From NCBI GenBank assembly GCA_963682175.1, contig OY821786.1, positions 21,691,501-21,755,500 on the forward strand: a DNA stretch of 64,000 nt. Reading direction: 5' to 3'. The notes beneath the pieces are model-generated. The model had not been told where the DNA came from, searched no databases, and saw only the letters and a program-made list of their open reading frames with translations. This stretch comes from Triglochin maritima (lineage: Eukaryota > Streptophyta > Magnoliopsida > Alismatales > Juncaginaceae). The translations under genes and the position numbers were made by a program. Numbering within the stretch: position 1 is the stretch's first letter; the number at the start of each line of letters is the position of its first letter. Positions 44,526-56,160 of the stretch are shown piece by piece.

Positions 44526-47432
44526 TTAGTTCGTCAGCATGTTTCTGATGAAATAGCGAGCCCATCGGTCGCGAGTTTCATCGAGCTCTTGTTGCGAGAA
44601 TGGATCACTACTTTTTGGGAAAACCTATCAAAAAATTACAAGTGTGTTGAATATTAATAACTAAATATTGAAACTACAATTGAATATACAATTGAATAAC
44701 GATCTACATTACCTCGGTTAGACATACGTCTTGAGTTGCCACATCGAGGATTTCCTCCATGTATCTCATCACGTAGTAACCGCATTCCGTATTTCCAACC
44801 TGCTTCCAGTACTACAAACATAGGAATTCGCTAAATATTTGTTCCTAACTTAATTAACAAAAATGGGATAGAACGTACTCTCATTCCATGCCATGTTATT
44901 CCTGATTTTGTGGTTGTTCTCCTACCACCTAAAGCTCTGTAAACCTTAATTGCCCTGAGTAGCACAAGTTAAAATATCAATCAATAATACTAATAAAAAT
45001 CCACGAATTACTTTATTCACGACTAAACGAACTTACATATTTAGAAGTTTCTTTATTGAGTCCCTTGGTTTATTCGACCCCAACGGATCAAACCAATATG
45101 CCGAATTAGTCGTTGGGCATACAACGACAAGCATCCAATGAGCCCTGTGTTATATATATAATTAGAAGTTTATTACAAAATAAAATTTCACTTTGAATTA
45201 CAAAGTTTACCTCTCATGATAAGGGAGCAGATAATATTTCTTGTCTTCTTCTTTAAAGAATGTCCCTAGTTGACCCGATTTATCGTCATTCCCGTATATA
45301 TATGTAGATGGACTGATAAATCCAAATACTTGATCCTCGGGAAAGATTTACCTTCTGGCGTCGTAAAGATGTCTACAAGTATAAAAATTATAATTTATTA
45401 CAGTTTTGATAAAATTATTCAATACTTTTCATTGTATACAAAAGAACACTTACTTCACTTGCACGTCGATAATCATGATACACAACGAATCCATCGCCAT
45501 GAACTGCATGATATCCTCTTTGGTGACGTACAAAGCCGGAGGCAACCCTTTATCCCCCTCCAACTCCAAGGTACTTAACGATTGTGCCTCCCTACCTACC
45601 ATACATTGATACAACATTTTGCACCTACTTGGAAGCGAATTAATGTTGATCGGAGATTGGTTGTTTGACCCTTTGCTCCGGGGGCTTGACACCTTACAAA
45701 GATGTATAGAACCGTTAAAATACAATTGTTAACAAAATTGAAGTTTAAAGTCTTTCAAAGTTAAACTATACCTCATGTTTGTCGTTTAGCTCTACTAAAT
45801 AACTATGCCAACGCACGAACCCACCGATAGCATCGCCGAGAGTAACAATCTCTTCTTCCGGAAATGGCACAAAAACACCAGGATCTAAGCAACTCTCAAC
45901 TGCAACCTTCAATTCTCCCTCTCCTACCTCTGTGAAGTGGTGTCTGGAGATGTTATAAACTTTCTCGTGTCCCACCAATCTTCGATCAGGGTCTTCGACA
46001 AATAAAGCACATCTAGATCCATCCACGAACTTTCCAAACGAGGGACCGTCGACGAGGGCCAATTCTCGAGAATGAGACACGAAATCATCATGTCGATGAT
46101 GGTGGAACACTGGCGGAACTGGAGTAGTCTCCGTGGAAGAACCGGTCTTACGACGGGTAGGAGAAGTAGGCAAAGCACGATCCAATCTCTCCGAAAGAAG
46201 CTGCAAAGACTTCTTCAAATCTGCAATCTCCTGCTGGCATTTGGTATGACCAGTCGTCGAAGTAGACCGTTGAGTCTTCCCAAAATATTGTCGAAGTCCA
46301 ACTCTACTCCCTACCCCTCGCACACGACCGGGGTGTTCGTCGTTTCCCAAGGCCTCGCGTAGAATATCATTCCGACCATCGGAAGCAAATTCGCCTTGAG
46401 ATTCTCTCAACTTCAGAGAGTCCTAAGTTTAAAACAATATTTACTATCATTTGAGCAATATAAAATTAATGATTCTGAATTAATAACATATATATAAATG
46501 ATGCAACTTACTATCTTCGAGCCGATAGCTTGCGACTCGTCTGTGACGTACTCCCCTCTGGAGTTTACTCTCGCTCTCTTCCAAGAATCACAACGAGCTA
46601 TGGGAGAAGGAGGAGATAGGTTACTTGCTTGCTCCTCACCCATACCGGAGTCAATTGCCTCCTGTCTCTTCTGAGCAATTTTTTCAGCCATCATTTGTGC
46701 TTCCAACTTGTGGTACCCCGCTTGAGACATACGATGGGTATACTTGTTAGAAGATCTAATCTTTTGGTTTTTTGCTCGGATGGCCTAAAATCAAGTTTAT
46801 TAGATTGTCACTAAAATCAATAACTAACAAGTTTGTTTTGAAACTCAGTTACTATATTATAAATTAAACTCAGTATACCTCAAACTCCGGGCTATCTCTG
46901 GATTTTCTGAATACCTCCCATTGATTCGGAGTGATAAAGTTATAGACATCGCATGGATTTCTATCCTGGTAGTCTTTGAATATGTATTTGTTCGTTAAAT
47001 TTGTTTTGAAAGCCCTCCAACGAACTGACATGTATGTCATCCACTTCTTCTTCAACTTGTCAGTGGATTGGAACTCAAAAGATTCCTACAACACGTTAAC
47101 TTTATATATATCAAAACTTCAACTAAAACTATAGAAATCTATAATGGAACCATTACCTGCACATTATCCCATATTGTGTCCTTCAACTTCTCATCTACAT
47201 CAGCCCAACTGGATAAACAAATGTCAACTTTGGCCCTCGCTAAGCTACCCAGAAAACTTTTCCAATTATCAGACAGCATGCCTAAGGGCTCAAGACGGTC
47301 ATCAAACTGGATTGGAATTCTACCGTCTCTAGTTCTTCTGCCCACGAATTCTTTCATGAGACAAGGACCTCGTGTACTGTATGTCTTCGAACCTTCAGAC
47401 TCGGAGGAAGTGGGTTTCTTTTTCGGAGCCAT
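44526..47432 (-). CDS. CACTA ORF2: Transposase_24 region fused to Ulp1-like protease
   Basis: Probable multi-exon gene 71 bp after TNP2. Exons by GT/AG and by comparison with CACTA-A: 47432-47146 (MAPKKKPTSS start), about 47085-46882 (KKKWMTYMSVRWRAFKTNL), about 46785-46510 (SNKYTHRMSQAGYHKLEAQM: Ptta/En/Spm Transposase_24 signature), 46422-45770 (coiled coil, Ser/Thr-rich), 45690-45453, 45372-45211, 45144-45037, 44953-44879, 44811-44713, 44624-44526. The last five encode a Ulp1-type fold: HWMLVVVCP (His), YWFDPLG (Asp), QVGNTECGYY (Gln/Cys). A TAA at 45348-45350 replaces the Ser codon of CACTA-A inside the first of these exons. Unless splicing avoids it, the protease part is not translated from this copy. 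Confidence 0.75.
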
Positions 47433-47502
47433 TATACTATAAAAGATAAATTCAAGTAATTAAATAAGGTAAAGACATGGATTAAATGTCTATTACAATG
47501 TG

Positions 47503-50500
47503 TTACAACAGAAAATTTGCACCTTTACTGTTTTTTTTCCTTAATGGATTTTCAATCCATATACCTTCACCGTGGTCATCTCTAAACATACAAGTCTCAA
47601 CATTTATTTCTTCATCTACTGAGTTCAACTCAGGTGCTTGCTTAGAGAAAGGTGGTGTTTCTTCATACTCGATCAGACTATCATCTGATACAATTTTTTT
47701 CTTCCCTTCCAAAATTACTGCCCATTTCTTATCACACGAATCAGCCACATAGAAGACTTGTTTCGCTTGGGAAGCTAGAATAAAAGGTTCTCCTTTATAC
47801 CCTTGTTTTGAAAAATCAATTAAAGTGAAGCCATAGTCATCCACTCGAACTCCTGTTTTATTATCAGCCCACTTGCATCTAAATATAGGTACTTTGAATT
47901 TAACAAAGTCTAGCTCCCATATATCTTCAATTACACCGTAATAGGACATGTCGGCGTATACAGGATTCTTGTCTATAGAACTAGACACATGCAAAGACTC
48001 TGCTATTAAGGTGACGCCACTGTTCTGAACAGCACTTTTCGCATCTTCACAAACTGTGTAGAAAGAATATCCATTGATATCATAACCACTGTAACTTATA
48101 ACAACAGAATGCGGACCGTAAGCCAACCACTGTATTGTCTCAGAAACATCACGCTTGTATGCTAGATTTTTGAACCAAGAGATGAAATTCTTATTGTGAC
48201 TATTAATTACTTGTTGATCACTCCACAAAGGATTTCTTTCCTTTAGAAACTTCATGTGTTCATTTAGGTATGGTTGAACTTCATTCGAATTGCACAACAC
48301 ATAAAAATATGCTGTCATTAAGTCATCGCCATTTGGATTTAACATTTTCATCCCCCGTGTCCCTTTACCATCGACACGATTATCATGACGATTCTTCGGA
48401 AGTCCAACAGTTTTGGTGTTTGCTAGGTATCCAGTGCAAAACTCGATAACCTCCTCAGCTATGTATCCTTCAACAATACTAGCATCTGGTCTTTGACGAT
48501 TTTTGCAATAACCTTTCAACACTTTCATATAACGCTCGAAAGGATACATCCACCTTAAGAAAACTGGTCCGCACAATTTAACTTCTCTAACCAAATGAAT
48601 AACAAGATGAACCATAATGTCGAAAAAAGGCGGGGGGAAGAACATCTCCAACTGACATAATGTGACCACAATTTCATTCTGTAACTTGTCTAACTGCACA
48701 GGATCGACCACCTTACTGCAAATCTTATTGAAAAACGAACACAACTTTATTATTGCTTGTCTAACATCTTTCGGTAATATGGATCTCAGTGCTACAGGTA
48801 ACAACTGCTGCATTAAAGTATGACAATCGTGAGACTTCATCCCCACAAGTTTCAAATCCTTCATAACAACAAGATTACTGATATTTGAAGAATAACCTTG
48901 TGGAACCCTTACATCGTGCAAACACTGACAGAGAATTTTTTTGTCCTTTCTAGACAATGTATAACTAGCTGGAGGTAAGTAATTCCGATCTCCTTTCTTC
49001 TCTGGTGCCAACATTGCTCGTATACCAATATCAACAAGATCAAGTCTTGCATTATATCCATCTTTGGTTTTACCAGGTATGTTCAACAGAGTGCCAACAA
49101 GACTATCACAAACATTTTTCTCTACGTGCATCACATCAATACAATGTCTAACTTCTAAAGTTTTCCAGTAAGGGAGATCAAAAAATATTGATCTTTTTTT
49201 CCAACTACTTTTGTCGTTTGCTCGTTTGTACGGTTTTCCAAATTCACATTCAATGTTCCTTACACGTTCATACACCTTTTCGACGCTGATTTCAACTGGC
49301 GGATTCTGAAACTCCTGTTTTCCGTTAAATGCTTTCTTCAACCTACGATAAGGATGAGAGTTCGGCAAAAATCTCCGATGACCGAGATAGACAGTCTTAG
49401 AACCATTAACTAGTTGCAAAGAACATGTATTTTCCTCGCAAATTGGACAAGCTTTATGACCTTTAACTGAATATCCAGACAGATTACCATAAGCTGGAAA
49501 GTCATTAATCGTGCAAAATATCATTGCCCGCATTACGAACGACTCCTGACGATAAGAATCAAAAACTGACTCTCCGTCACCCCACAATTTCTTTAGGTCA
49601 TCAATTAAAGGTCTTAAATACACATCGATGTCGTTTCCAGGTTGTTTCAGACCAGAAATCATTAAGGACAACATGATATATTTGCGTTTCATGCATAACC
49701 ACGGGGGTAGATTGTAAATTACAAGCAGAACGGGCCAAGAACTGTGAATGCTACTCAAACTACCAAAAGGATTCATTCCGTCAGTACAGAGCCCAAGTCG
49801 TACATTCCTCGATTCTTCACCAAACACAGGAAAGTCGACATTTATTTTTTTCCACTGAGGTGAATCTGCAGGGTGACGTAGCAACTGATCATTTGGTTTC
49901 TCACGATCAGCATGCCATGTCATGTTCTTGGAATCCTCTTTACCCGCAAACAAACGTTTAAGCCTTGGTATTATCGGAAGATACCACAAAATCTTAGCAG
50001 GAGGTCCTTTGATTTTCATCTCATCAGCCTCTTCATTGTGGTTTGGTCCACTACGTTTCATTTTGTATCTTGACACATTACACCTGGGACAGGAATGTAA
50101 GTTTTCAAACTCACCCCTATACAATATACAATCGTTCGGGCATGCGTGTATCTTCCTATATTCCATTCCCATAGGGCACAACACTTTCTTTGCATCATAA
50201 GTTCTATCTGGCAACTCATTGTCATCTGGAAGCATCTCTTTCACTAACTTCAACATTGATGTGAAACTCACATCGGACCAACCATTTCCAGCTTTTAAAT
50301 TGTACAACTTCAACACCGCTGACAATCTAGTGAATTTGGTACAATTCTTATACAACGGCTTCTCATTGTCACTCAACAAATTACCAAGTAAATCGGGGTT
50401 GGACGAAAACTTTTCAGCCATATCCTGAACCATTTCCTCTAAGTGATCTTCCACACTAACATCTTCTCCATCATTCTTGGAACGACTACATGATTCATTT

Positions 50501-50733
50501 TCGCCGTGCCATATCCACCGTCTGTAATTTGGGTCGAAACCTTTCTGAAACAAATGATCTTTCATTTTCCGAAAAGTCAACACTGACATATTATGACACT
50601 TATTGCACGGACAATACGCCATGTCGCTGTCTTTCATTTTCTTAGAATGTTTTTTGGCAACCTCTAAGAACATATTCACTCCGTTCTCATACTCATCACT
50701 CAATCTGTTTGAAACTATCCACTCTCGATCCAT
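47503..50733 (-). CDS. TNP2-like CACTA transposase, intact 1076 codons
   Basis: Cuts and joins the element ends in the nucleus. Uninterrupted frame from MDREWIV. Domains: transposase-associated N-terminus with CPCNKC (about 1-80); Zn-like CPMGMEYRKIHACPNDC and CPRC (about 190-225); tnp2/DDE-type core from about 240 (TWHADREKPNDQLLRHPADS, then LCTDGMNPFG, NLPPWLCMKRKYIMLSL and NDIDVYLRPL); CPICEENTC (about 430); IDVMHVEKNVCDSL (about 535); DUF4218 (about 680-800, FLRWMYPFERYMKVLKGYCKN); DUF4216 (about 930-1010, FTLIDFSKQG). The length is normal for full TNP2 proteins. It starts 2.2 kb from the right terminus. It matches the broken copies in CACTA-A at every readable block. Confidence 0.93.
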   Translation of the reverse strand: MDREWIVSNRLSDEYENGVNMFLEVAKKHSKKMKDSDMAYCPCNKCHNMSVLTFRKMKDHLFQKGFDPNYRRWIWHGENESCSRSKNDGEDVSVEDHLEEMVQDMAEKFSSNPDLLGNLLSDNEKPLYKNCTKFTRLSAVLKLYNLKAGNGWSDVSFTSMLKLVKEMLPDDNELPDRTYDAKKVLCPMGMEYRKIHACPNDCILYRGEFENLHSCPRCNVSRYKMKRSGPNHNEEADEMKIKGPPAKILWYLPIIPRLKRLFAGKEDSKNMTWHADREKPNDQLLRHPADSPQWKKINVDFPVFGEESRNVRLGLCTDGMNPFGSLSSIHSSWPVLLVIYNLPPWLCMKRKYIMLSLMISGLKQPGNDIDVYLRPLIDDLKKLWGDGESVFDSYRQESFVMRAMIFCTINDFPAYGNLSGYSVKGHKACPICEENTCSLQLVNGSKTVYLGHRRFLPNSHPYRRLKKAFNGKQEFQNPPVEISVEKVYERVRNIECEFGKPYKRANDKSSWKKRSIFFDLPYWKTLEVRHCIDVMHVEKNVCDSLVGTLLNIPGKTKDGYNARLDLVDIGIRAMLAPEKKGDRNYLPPASYTLSRKDKKILCQCLHDVRVPQGYSSNISNLVVMKDLKLVGMKSHDCHTLMQQLLPVALRSILPKDVRQAIIKLCSFFNKICSKVVDPVQLDKLQNEIVVTLCQLEMFFPPPFFDIMVHLVIHLVREVKLCGPVFLRWMYPFERYMKVLKGYCKNRQRPDASIVEGYIAEEVIEFCTGYLANTKTVGLPKNRHDNRVDGKGTRGMKMLNPNGDDLMTAYFYVLCNSNEVQPYLNEHMKFLKERNPLWSDQQVINSHNKNFISWFKNLAYKRDVSETIQWLAYGPHSVVISYSGYDINGYSFYTVCEDAKSAVQNSGVTLIAESLHVSSSIDKNPVYADMSYYGVIEDIWELDFVKFKVPIFRCKWADNKTGVRVDDYGFTLIDFSKQGYKGEPFILASQAKQVFYVADSCDKKWAVILEGKKKIVSDDSLIEYEETPPFSKQAPELNSVDEEINVETCMFRDDHGEGIWIENPLRKKNSKGANFLL

Positions 50734-50814
50734 TTCAATCTAAACAGAGGCAAAAATGATAGTTATTATTGCAGAACATAAATAAAATTTCAATTTAAAA
50801 GAATGTGTACGTAG

Positions 50815-51600
50815 ATGAGAAGATTCGGAGACATTAAGATGAGAAAAGAATGACTCAGAGGAGAAGAGATGAAGTCCTTAATCTAGCGTGGAATAAGGAA
50901 GGTTAGAAATCTAACTAAACAATCAAGGCCAAAACAAACCTAAAGTCCACTATAGGTCCTTAGTAATAGACGACGCCTAACTTCGAGGTCCCACCGAGGA
51001 CCACTAGTCTGTAGGAAATCAAGAACCCAGAGGTCCCTAATATCTCAGGGAGACTAGATGGGCAACGACGTTCAGGCCGAAAGGGTCTTAAACATCGAGG
51101 ACCACTAATCTATAGGAAATCAAGAACCCGGAGGTTCCTAAAATCTCAGGGAGACTAGATGGGCAACGACATTCAGGCCATAACGGTCTTAAACGGTTTC
51201 CTCTCCTTAATGCGTCCGAAAATCCTAGGGGCCAACGTCTAATTGATTTTATTAAGGCTCTTTTATTAAGTGGTTTTTGGGCCAAGGAAAGGGTGATGAA
51301 ATCCCCCACCTCATCTCCTATAGGTGACTGCCCCCTAAGTGTTTTTCATACCTTAATCTAACAAACAACACACCAAACAAACACTCACCTCACTCTTGTT
51401 ACAATGCAAGTCCTACTAACTAATGCGTGCTTTCTAATGAATGATGAGTGAAAGATAGTACGTACCTTACGCCAGCAATCTACGACAGAAAGCGTAAATA
51501 ATAGAAAATACAATGCATGCAAATCCTATATGATGAATGACTTAACAAATATTGTCTAATCTTTTGCTTTGGGTTATTAAAGGCCAAGTTGTTTAAGGGG
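50815..51600 (-). repeat. Gypsy-leader-like sequence inside CACTA-B 5' region
   Basis: Reverse complement resembles 405-1110. It contains a direct repeat of about 85 bp (about 50995-51080 and about 51098-51182: 'ggaccactartctrtagg' to 'acgacrttcaggcc'). It lies between the right subterminal repeats and the TNP2 start. Borders are not clear and no target duplication was found. Confidence 0.55.
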
Positions 51601-52610
51601 GGCAATGAGTTATTATCATAATATTAAAAATTCAATAAATTAAGGCAATAAACATTTAAAATATTAAAATCAAGTATTAAAACTAATTACTTGAATTGAC
51701 AGAAAAACATTTTAAACACAAACTATCATGTTATTAATAATAATTGGGAATAAAATTTTATTGAAATTTTGGCAGAACCTCCACTTAAAATTTAATATGT
51801 AAAATTCTTCAAATCCTGAAATCAACAAGAAAATCCTAATATCTAGTTATCTAATCACATTCACATCTAGTTATCCACTTAAATTTTATTCAAATCCTAA
51901 TATCTAGTTATCTAATCACATTCACATTATGTATTTCTCTACTCAATCCAAACCAAATTCTTAACATAATCCAAACCAAATCAATACAATGAAAACAAAG
52001 TTTGGTTAAATCATCCAACCAACCCAACTCAATCCAAACTAAATCAATCCAATGAATATGTTTATCAAATATCAACACATAACACACATGCAAAAAAACT
52101 CCGAGAAGAAGTTGCTTATCACGTCTACATGTCAAGAGTGTACATCCACATTGAATCGTTATCTAACCAATATTTGCACTAATCCTAATTTGGCGTTGGA
52201 TTCTTGGTCTAAACTAATCCTAAATTAAGAATCTAAAATTGAGCACGAACCAGAGGAGGGAAAAGTTGTATTGCCGGAGGAGCTCTTTGTGGTTCCCGAA
52301 GACGTCGCGGAGGAGACGGCTGTAAACGACACGATGAAGCTACATGCGGAGGAGGCTAAGTTAGAGAGAATATGTGGAGAAAGACGAACTTAAAACAAGA
52401 AAAAACGAACTTAAAACCTACATGTGGAGAGAGACGGAGGAAGAAGGAGAAAAGGACCGGAGAAGTGGAGGAGCGCTTGGGAGCTCGCTGCGGTGCCGGA
52501 GACGGTGCGGATCGGTCGGAGGATGGTCGCGGAGGAGAGTTCGGTCGCGGGACGGCTAGGGTTTGGGTGGGTTTCGACTGAAAAGAATGAAAGAAAACGC
52601 GTCTGTCCGA
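51601..52610. other. CACTA-B 5' non-coding region
   Basis: AT-rich to about 52240, then GC-rich with frames on both strands (52372-52581) that do not look like protein. The sequence 'atcacattcacat' with 'ctagttatc' repeats near 51845-51925. Probably leader/intron of the TNP2 transcript. Confidence 0.5.
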
Positions 52611-52614
52611 TTTC

Positions 52615-52945
52615 TTTAAGACCTATATACGTCGGATGTTCCATAACACCGACGTCTATACCTCGACGTCTATGTGGATAGACTATAGACGTCGGTCTTA
52701 CATTACGTCCGACGTATATAGTCCGACGTCTATACCCTATAGACGTCGGCTTCACAAGGTACTAAAACACCGACGTCTAAATGTCGACATCTATACACTA
52801 TAGACGTCGGTTAAATGTGTTATTCCTACAGACGACGTCTATAGTGTCACATACACGTCGGCTTCCATTTCAGCCGACGTCTATGTTGTCCTCTCCACAA
52901 TAGACGTCGGCTGTTGTAACGGCCGACGTCTATTGGGCGACGAGT
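52615..52945. repeat. Right subterminal repeats of CACTA-B
   Basis: About fifteen TAGACGTCGG/CCGACGTCTA motifs, many arranged as facing pairs 20-30 bp apart, ending 21 bp before the terminus. Confidence 0.8.
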
Positions 52946-53244
52946 AAAGCCAATTCTGCACTAGTGAGAGTAATAATGCAAAGTCGAGTTGATAAAATTT
53001 TAGTACGTAAGAATGTGCGCTCCCCCTTAATATATGGATTATTTTCTTAATGATTCATAAATAATTTTCAATTGTTGTTCCCCTTTAATGTATGCAAGTG
53101 TTATTATTGTTACCTTTTATTTATGTTTACTATATTATTACTTTAAGCGTAGATTAAGATTGATTTAGTATTATATTCCTTATAACACAACACTAATATG
53201 TTAAAAATAACTTACACAAAAAAAATTAATTAAAAAATAAAAAA

Positions 53245-53379
53245 AAGGTTTGAACCGGATCGACCCAGATCAGGCTGGGACCGAATTTCCACAAACTTCG
53301 GGACTACGGACCGGACCTGATCCAATTTGGTCCAGAGCAGTCCATTTTTTCGGTCCAAACCGAATCATTAACACCTCTA
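53245..53379. repeat. hAT-MITE end, copy 1
   Basis: 'gaaccggatcgaccc', 'cggaccggacctgatcc' and 'cggtccaaaccgaatc' lead to 'ttaacacctcta', the complement of a TAGAGGTGTTAA terminus typical of hAT MITEs. The left end was not resolved. Also present at 63495-63629. Confidence 0.55.
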
Positions 53380-53750
53380 CTCATCATGATCATTAGAATT
53401 TTTACTAGACCACCCGTGTAGCAGGAATATGTCATAAATGTGAACGAGGCAAGCACACATTTAATCGTTACCGTAGCTGGAGGAAGAGACACCATATCCT
53501 CGAATTTGTTGAAGAGAGGTGGATGGCTAGCTAGTTTATTGTAAGAATGTCTAGACTTGTATGTACTCAATTGCAGCTTAATTTGGTGCATACTAGACGT
53601 TGTTTATGTTTGAGTTGTTACTAAATAAGAAAATATTTCTTAAACTTCCTTTCCTGCCTTCAAAATGGCCATGCCAACTTCTTAACCGTATAGACGACAA
53701 TAACACTTCTGTGGGTGCCCTTGTGTGGATGTATAGGGCAAAAAATTAAG

Positions 53751-55146
53751 TGGGTGAATCGATTAGCCATATACGGGTAATCCATTTCACCCCTCCCTTG
53801 TGGGCTAAAAATTATTAGGGAACACTTCTATTTGTTAGTAATATATTTTTACGTCGACTAAAATCGAAAACTAAACCAATCTGTACTAACTTGGTCGGGT
53901 CGGTTAGAATTTTCAAGTTTGAAATTATTACTTCTTGGAAATTTCGCTTAACATACCATAACTACTACCTTGTTAAAAGTAATCATTACCTCCTTAACAA
54001 ACTACTTTCCTCATAGTTACCCCAGAATCCTTCACACCCTAATAGTTCCGGCAAACCAAGCGCACCTTATGTGTTTATTGTAAACATTATGACGTACAAA
54101 ACGACGTCTTCCCTAGATTTTGAAATTTTATGTAGTTAACCAACATCATCGTTTGGGTTTTTTTATCATTTGAATTTTGACTCCTTTTGGTTTTTTTTCC
54201 TACATTGATAATAAGATAATAGATGAAATTTCGTCTAATATATGCAATATAAGAGTATCTAATTACCTACTTGTAAAACAAAAGGACCTAAATAGATTTC
54301 AAATAAACCCAAATCAAAACTAACTAACTAGGGTTGTCAGTTTCTACTCGCACACGCTAACTTACTAAAGACTCACTCAGTTTCGCTCGTTCAACAGCTC
54401 AACTCGATTGTTAACAAGTCAAGACGAGACAAAAAATCTACTCGAGGAAATAAATGAGCCGAGCTGAGCGAAACCCTACTCACTCGGTGCTCGCTCACTC
54501 ACTCGACTCAGTTGTTCGTATATACGCATACAAACATACATACACAACATGTACATTACAAATATACATCTCTCCACTTTATATTGTCTTTGTTTACACG
54601 AAAATACACGATATACATGATAATATGTCATACTAAAAGAACATGTTCATGTAATATTGTAGTGGTTGGGAGCTTGTTTTGTCGTTAGGGTTACAAGTTC
54701 CAAACCCATCTGGGCTTCAACATTTTTCAGATTATATATTATTACGTCCAATAACATGTAAGTTGCAAATTATATGGATCTCAAAGTACTCAATTATTCA
54801 TTATCTTAGTGCATTACGTATTTAACCCCACAACTCACCTTGTTATTGTTTTATTTGGTATATCGTATTAAAAAAAAGAGAGGTAGGTAGACTCAAACAT
54901 TAGTAATGTGAATGTATGTCAAAATTTCAATCATTTTACTAAAAGTGATTAAAGATTGTGTGTATTGTGAAAAACATTCAACAACACAAAACATATTGCA
55001 CATTTGCTATTTTTTGTGTAGTCACTATGATACGAGGTGTCGGAGTGTGACATTAGTCCCACATCGATGGTGTGTGAGTTTCAAACCATTTCTAGGCTAA
55101 TGAATACGAAGTTGAGTTATTCGACCTAGAAAATGGTTGTCGGGGG
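53751..55146. other. AT-rich stretch without supported gene
   Basis: Copy 1 of the duplication continues here, but the matching part of copy 2 lies outside the window. Only short frames. 54345-54500 has many GCTCACTCACTCGACTC-like words. 55050 carries ATTAGTCCCACATCGATGG, a word shared with the LTRs at 21404, 26240 and 28874. Confidence 0.45.
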
Positions 55147-55406
55147 TAGGGGTGAGCATCCGGTCTGGATCGGACCAGATTTTTATCCGGAGTCCGGACC
55201 GAAGACCAGACCGGACCAGATGCCCTCGGACCGAAGACCTGACCGAACCGAATCGGTCTGGTCCGGTCAAAAACCGATTTTTTAAAATAAAAAACAAAAA
55301 AAAGACCGGTACGGACCGAACCGAAATTTTAAAATTTTGACGGACCGAAACCCGGACCGGACCGAACCAAATCTTCCCGGACCGGTCCGGGTTTTGCTCT
55401 GCCCTA
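55147..55406. mobile_element. hAT MITE with perfect 8 bp TSD (GTCGGGGG)
   Basis: 260 bp. Left TAGGGGTGAGCATCCGG and right (reverse complement) TAGGGCAGAGCAAAACCC. The interior is dense in CCGGACCG words. GTCGGGGG occurs at 55139-55146 and 55407-55414 exactly next to the ends. Non-coding. Confidence 0.92.
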
Positions 55407-56160
55407 GTCGGGGGAATCAATACTTGGTCAAACCGGTACTGACCAATTGGTTCAAGTCCTAATGATTTTAGTTAAGTATTTGGTCATGAATTAAAATAAT
55501 TACTGAGTCAACAAACCGAGAAACCTCACGAGCTGAGTCGAGCATAACTTTTATGCTCGAATCAAACATCGAGCACGAGCGGAACAAAAAATAAACTAAC
55601 CGCGGTTCGAGTAAATCTCGTTCCCCTCGAACTCGGTGATTCTCATTGTTTTGATTTCGGAACGTCAGATAATCCCAATTCTAAAAGTCGGACACGGTTT
55701 CAATGTTTTTTTTCAAGGATAGAAAAATCAGATTTTTTGATCCACCAAAAACTTAGCAAGAAACTCACTCCCCACTGACAACAATCGCCCTTCGTGTCAC
55801 TAAGAGCATCATTAACGGCGCCCAGGCAGTTCCCGGGCGCCCTGCTTTCTCTCTCAGTCACGTCAGCTTCTCTCTCTGCCACGTCAGCACAAACCAACCC
55901 CCCTACAAAATCCTTAACCATTACCCAATCCACCCAGTCACGCTACAGTATTTGTTGCCACGTCATTATTTTTATTCTTCTCTCCAAAACTCTTTCAACA
56001 ATCAACAAAATATATTAATAATCATTATCGTAATTATTTAACATCAACAATTCATTCGTTTTTAATTAACATTTAATTAAAAAACACGAAAATATTATTA
56101 AAATTAAGAAAACCACAAATTAATAAATCTAAAATCTAAAATTTAAAATTTAGGACCTAT

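Larger units (their letters stand above)
43772..52966 (-). mobile_element. CACTA-B: near-complete CACTA transposon (TSD AGA)
   Basis: 9195 bp. The left end CACTACTACAGAAAAGGGAA and right end (reverse complement) CACTAGTGCAGAATTGGC share the CACTA start. AGA flanks both sides (43769-43771, 52967-52969). The other duplication copy has the uninterrupted site 'gagcaagagtaataatgc' at 63216-63233, proving both borders. Subterminal TAGACGTCGG repeats lie at 43790-44170 and 52615-52945. It carries TNP2 and ORF2 on the minus strand. The 5' region (50815-51600) holds a gypsy-leader-like sequence. Confidence 0.96.

Noticed and set aside
49922..50428. Plus-strand frames of 69-92 codons over the TNP2 gene
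   Set aside because: They are shadows of the 1076-codon minus-strand transposase.
52372..52755. Overlapping frames of 61-114 codons on both strands
   Set aside because: Low-complexity Arg/Gly-rich translations of a GC-rich leader in CACTA-B, with no protein pattern.
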